Positions 61,255 through 64,000 of a stretch of 64,000 nt of DNA are shown piece by piece; positions within the stretch are counted from its first letter, which is position 1; every line of letters starts with the position of its first letter. The notes under the pieces are model-generated. The model saw nothing but the letters and a program-made list of their open reading frames with translations, made no database searches and was not told the DNA's origin. The position numbers were made by a program, and so were the translations under genes. This DNA is from Bradyrhizobium sp. AZCC 1721 (GTDB lineage Bacteria; Pseudomonadota; Alphaproteobacteria; Rhizobiales; Xanthobacteraceae). The stretch lies in assembly GCF_036924715.1 (NCBI RefSeq), contig NZ_JAZHSB010000001.1:6377001-6441000 (forward strand), read 5' to 3'.

Positions 61255-62187
61255 GTGACCCATGATCATAACCTGGCATGGACCGAGGAAGGCCGCTTCC
61301 GCGGTGCCCTCGACGATGTGATAATCATCCCACTTGTTTTTGTCGCGCTCGCTGCAAACAAAATCCTGCGTTTCATTCTTTCGATCTTGATGCGGCTGCT
61401 CGACTACGCCTTCCCTTTAGCAATGCAGATTGTTTGGCTTCCGCTCTTCGCGGCCAGGGTTCTTGGCAATGTCATCGTTACTATCATAAGCGGCGCGTTG
61501 CGCTTCCTTCCCCTTTCCGAGACGAAACGTCGACAGTGGAGTCTATCGATCCGCCGGAACTGGTGGTGGCTCCGGCGGAAAATCAGCTATCGGGCGTTCG
61601 AACATGCTGTGTACATTGCCTTTGAAAGCGGCATGGCATGGGTGTTCCGAAAATGCCGACATCTCACTCCGAACACCGCATTGCTCGTGATCCTGGGTGC
61701 GGTACTTTGGCTCCCGATCTCTTTCGGGGCTGCAACGGCAATGCACGCGATATTGTTTGCCAAGGTCACGTCCTGGCCGGCTTGGATGCAACTCTTGCAT
61801 CCGCTGGCAACGGTCATCGCCAAGAGCAAGCTTTTGGTGCTGCCGGTGTACCCGGCCGCCTGGCCACAGGCCAAGAAACATCCGTTCGTTCAGCGCGTAT
61901 TCAAGAGCTATGAAACCATCAAGCGCCTGTATGTGATCAAAAAGGTCGGTTTTCGCTATCGGCAGGCAGATACCGCCGGCGTCGCGGCGGTTGAAAGGCT
62001 CGAGCGCACCGCCGGCCTCGCATCGGCGGTAAGGTGGCTGGGCAACGCGCATGTCGCCGAACATTTCGGCGTCGAAAGGCCCACTCAGAAATTGCGTTCG
62101 TTCTTCTCGAGATGGTCAATTCAGTTCTCTGCCGAATACTACGACGCGAAGGAACGGCAAGCCTCAGGAGCAAGCGACGAACGCTGA
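61255..62187 (+). CDS. Membrane protein, unknown
   Basis: A 310-residue protein that I do not recognise. Hydrophobic segments lie at about 22-60 (VIIIPLVFVALAANKILRFILSILM, FPLAMQIVWLPLFAARV) and near 140-170 (TALLVILGAVLWLPISFGAATAM). Between and after them are basic, Trp/Arg-rich stretches (RRNWWWLRRK) and a helical C-terminus. The GTG at 61255 has GGAG upstream; a TTG at 61141 would give 348 residues. It follows an IS remnant and its composition is less GC-rich than the core genes, so it may be acquired. Confidence 0.55.
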   Translation: MTHDHNLAWTEEGRFRGALDDVIIIPLVFVALAANKILRFILSILMRLLDYAFPLAMQIVWLPLFAARVLGNVIVTIISGALRFLPLSETKRRQWSLSIRRNWWWLRRKISYRAFEHAVYIAFESGMAWVFRKCRHLTPNTALLVILGAVLWLPISFGAATAMHAILFAKVTSWPAWMQLLHPLATVIAKSKLLVLPVYPAAWPQAKKHPFVQRVFKSYETIKRLYVIKKVGFRYRQADTAGVAAVERLERTAGLASAVRWLGNAHVAEHFGVERPTQKLRSFFSRWSIQFSAEYYDAKERQASGASDER

Positions 62188-62330
62188 GATGATCATTGGG
62201 CTGAACCGGACTCCGCGTGGCCATCGCGGAATCGACGCGAATGACCCGAACCGGAAATTGTTGCCTCGCGAGACCCGCACTGCGTCGGGATGTCCTGTTA
62301 CCAAAAGTGCGGGACATCAAGAGCCAAAGG

Positions 62331-63149
62331 TTAAGCTATGTCATCCGTAGCTAGAGTCTGCCGTGCGGCTTTCTCTTGTGCGATAATTCCTTCGAGCCGC
62401 GAGATGTTTTCCAGCAGGCGCTGGCTGGTCAGGACGAGAAAGTAATAGCCGAATTGCGGATTTTGAAAGTAGATTTCGAGCAGCCTTTCATAAGTTATGG
62501 TCAGGACTTGTCCGTCTTCTATGCATTCGACGGTCGCGGTTCGCCTTTTATTGGGAGTAAGGAAGCCAAGTTCGCCCATGAGACGTCCCGGCGGAATTTC
62601 GACGCTGATCTCCGTGACCAGGAACTTTCCAGTGACCGTCAGGAACATCTCGGTGGCCGCATCATCCTTCTTGAACAATTTATCGCCGCTGCGATATTTG
62701 CGCTCGGTCATGAACGGTTTGAGCCATTCCAACGAGGTATCGCCCTCCGTCGCGATGCGTGCCCTCTTGATCAGATTGAGCATCTGGCGGAGGCGAATTG
62801 CATTGATCGGCAGCAACAGCAGATACAGGATAAAAGTCCCGACGTTTCCGGAGAGCGCGCCAAAGGCGACGAAGAATGTACAGCCGGCCATGTTCGCGAC
62901 GCGCAGCGGCACCATTGTATGCATCAGCAAGGTAGCGACAAGAAAGATGGCGCCAACCAGGGCGAACATATTGGCAAGCGTGATGTTGGCCAGCACAATT
63001 TCCAGCAGCCGGTTGAATAGTGCGTCGTAGGTGATGTTGTTCGGATCGAGACCCATCTGAACCAGAATCTTTGCGATCCTGAGATTGTCCGCCGCCGCAT
63101 CAAGAATGCGGTCTAGTATCGTTGAAGAATCTGCACTGCTGGACTCCAT
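62331..63149 (-). CDS. Membrane protein with cyclic-nucleotide-binding domain
   Basis: A 272-residue protein: two or three membrane helices at about 50-115 (ITLANMFALVGAIFLVATLL, VANMAGCTFFVAFGALSGNVGTFILYLLLLPI), a linker, then a cNMP-binding-type beta-roll at about 140-250 (KYRSGDKLFKKDDAATEMFLTVTGKF, PPGRLMGELGFLTPNKRRTATVECIEDGQVLTI) and a final helix. The phosphate-binding cassette GELGFL...RRTATV is close to the consensus. The ATG at 63149 has GGAGGA upstream; the frame stays open for 114 more codons without a better start. The ligand may be cAMP or none. Confidence 0.8.
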   Translation of the reverse strand: MESSSADSSTILDRILDAAADNLRIAKILVQMGLDPNNITYDALFNRLLEIVLANITLANMFALVGAIFLVATLLMHTMVPLRVANMAGCTFFVAFGALSGNVGTFILYLLLLPINAIRLRQMLNLIKRARIATEGDTSLEWLKPFMTERKYRSGDKLFKKDDAATEMFLTVTGKFLVTEISVEIPPGRLMGELGFLTPNKRRTATVECIEDGQVLTITYERLLEIYFQNPQFGYYFLVLTSQRLLENISRLEGIIAQEKAARQTLATDDIA

Positions 63150-63592
63150 CGGATCATCCTCCGCGCAAAGCCGTCGGTATTCGTCGGATATCCCGGATAC
63201 TGATAATTGAAGTCGGATAACGACCGTTTGAGTAAGATTACCAGCGGTCTCGGTGCAATCGATTTTACCTCGGGCGGTGAATTCGGCAATTGCCCGCTCT
63301 CTAGTTCGCTTTGCCGTCGCATCTGCCCTGAGCTGAAGAGAGGTAACGCCGGCTCCCAGGCGGCTTTCGCAAGTGCAGGGCAATAGTGTCGCAAAAATCG
63401 GGAACTTCCGAGTCTGGCCCTTTTCGGACCTGACAGGGTTTGGTTGACGATGCCCGTTGTTGAGGGCAAAGCGGGCTTCCCAGTTGCGCACTCAGATTTC
63501 TGAGTTTTGACCCATATCGGAAGTCAGCGTCTGCGCCACGACGCCTATGGTAGTGACCATTCCGACCGTCCACCGCTGCCAGATATCGACAT
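63150..63592. other. Gene-free stretch of about 440 bases
   Basis: I see no convincing gene. The reading frame of the cyclic-nucleotide protein remains open to 63491 but lacks a start with a ribosome site and has a non-coding look. Part of it (around 63390-63530) resembles degenerate repeat sequence common in Rhizobiales genomes. Confidence 0.4.
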
Positions 63593-63832
63593 TCATTTAC
63601 CGGATAGGATGCCTCGCGGATCGCAATCTCGGTGCGAGGCGACGTAGTCGATTTCGCCGCGCGTAATACCGATATCCATAAGCTCCCTGTCACTTAAGTC
63701 GCACAAGTTGGCCAGTAATCTCCGGCGTTTGCGCCACTCCTGAAATGCATTCCAATATGTTTCGAGAGGACTGTACGCCTGCCGCCTTGCGGTTACCGGC
63801 CCCAGCTCAGTGGTCTCGCGGATCGTGCTCAT
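63593..63832 (-). CDS. DUF1127 small basic protein
   Basis: A 79-residue protein whose C-terminal half is the DUF1127 motif: WNAFQEWRKRRRLLANLCDLSDRELMDIGITRGEIDYVA. Arg-rich DUF1127 (YjiS-like) proteins in alphaproteobacteria have been linked to RNA binding and to phosphate and carbon metabolism. AGGA lies nine bases before the ATG at 63832; an ATG at 63838 is closer to it and is the alternative. Confidence 0.88.
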   Translation of the reverse strand: MSTIRETTELGPVTARRQAYSPLETYWNAFQEWRKRRRLLANLCDLSDRELMDIGITRGEIDYVASHRDCDPRGILSGK

Positions 63833-63977
63833 TAGCATGTGTCCTGTCTGGACTGTTCACTAGGCAGAAGTTGCCGCAAGATGCGCGGGCGGGCTTAACT
63901 GGTGGCTTACATTTCTCTTACCGGCGGCTTACTCTTCATGCGCTAGTACAGAGGCGCCACCGAGAAGGAATGGCAGC

Positions 63978-64000
63978 TTGCGCTATCTTTTCGAGGAATG
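63978..64000 (+). CDS. Start of a winged-helix regulator or cyclase gene (cut by window end)
   Basis: Only the first seven codons are visible: TTG then RYLFEE. AAGGA lies nine bases upstream. This is how winged-helix (OmpR-type DNA-binding) N-termini of Bradyrhizobium adenylate-cyclase-like and TPR regulators usually begin. An ATG at 63970 in another frame is possible. The call is tentative. Confidence 0.35.

Overview
The window reads as chromosome of an alphaproteobacterium of the Bradyrhizobium / Nitrobacteraceae type. The base composition is GC-rich, gene families and order (ruvC-ruvA-cdd-ruvB, tol-pal, DUF4164-zapA-6S RNA-5-FCL, tkt-gap-pgk-fba) fit that group, and short dispersed palindromic repeats of a kind I associate with Bradyrhizobium recur between operons. 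I identified everything by reading translations and motifs; no database search was run.

Layout. 0-10 kb: the envelope Tol-Pal genes on the minus strand (tolQ-tolR-tolA-tolB, pal, cpoB). The set is broken up: a GGDEF/EAL protein and a FeeM-like N-acyltransferase lie between tolB and pal, and an opposite-strand hydrolase lies between pal and cpoB. 10-12 kb: repeats, then a Tat-exported ferritin-like protein behind an EcfG-type general-stress promoter. 12-18 kb: a heavy-metal RND efflux operon (His/Cys-rich protein, membrane fusion protein, CzcA-type pump, small periplasmic protein). 18-36.5 kb: an accessory block of small metabolic, detoxification and stress genes (TetR and HxlR regulators, YCII/DGPF proteins, serine hydrolase, GSTs, DoxX, SRPBCC, VOC, SnoaL-like proteins) around an ECF sigma factor of the DGPF-linked (ECF42-like) type. 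36.5-42.3 kb: ybgC, phosphoesterase, ruvB-cdd-ruvA-ruvC, yebC. 42.5-48.3 kb: a soluble chemoreceptor and a three-subunit molybdenum aldehyde/xanthine oxidoreductase of PaoABC type. 48.3-51 kb: TIGR00282 phosphoesterase, 5-formyl-THF cyclo-ligase, 6S RNA, zapA, DUF4164. 51-60.6 kb: central carbon genes tkt-gap-pgk-fba (class II)-fba (class I), a ThiE-like protein, a Sel1-repeat protein and an inositol-monophosphatase. 60.6-64 kb: an IS5-type transposase remnant and poorly recognised membrane proteins.

The most interesting result is a shared promoter. TGTCGG-N14-G(A/T)TCGTC occurs exactly upstream of four minus-strand units in the accessory block: serine hydrolase, GST-SnoaL, DoxX-SRPBCC, and the YCII-sigma operon itself. 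A looser copy precedes a three-gene YCII set. This looks like a self-controlled local ECF regulon. The whole block sits between ybgC and tolQ, two genes that are adjacent in many proteobacteria and still lie on the same strand here, so it may be an insertion or a rearrangement at that junction.
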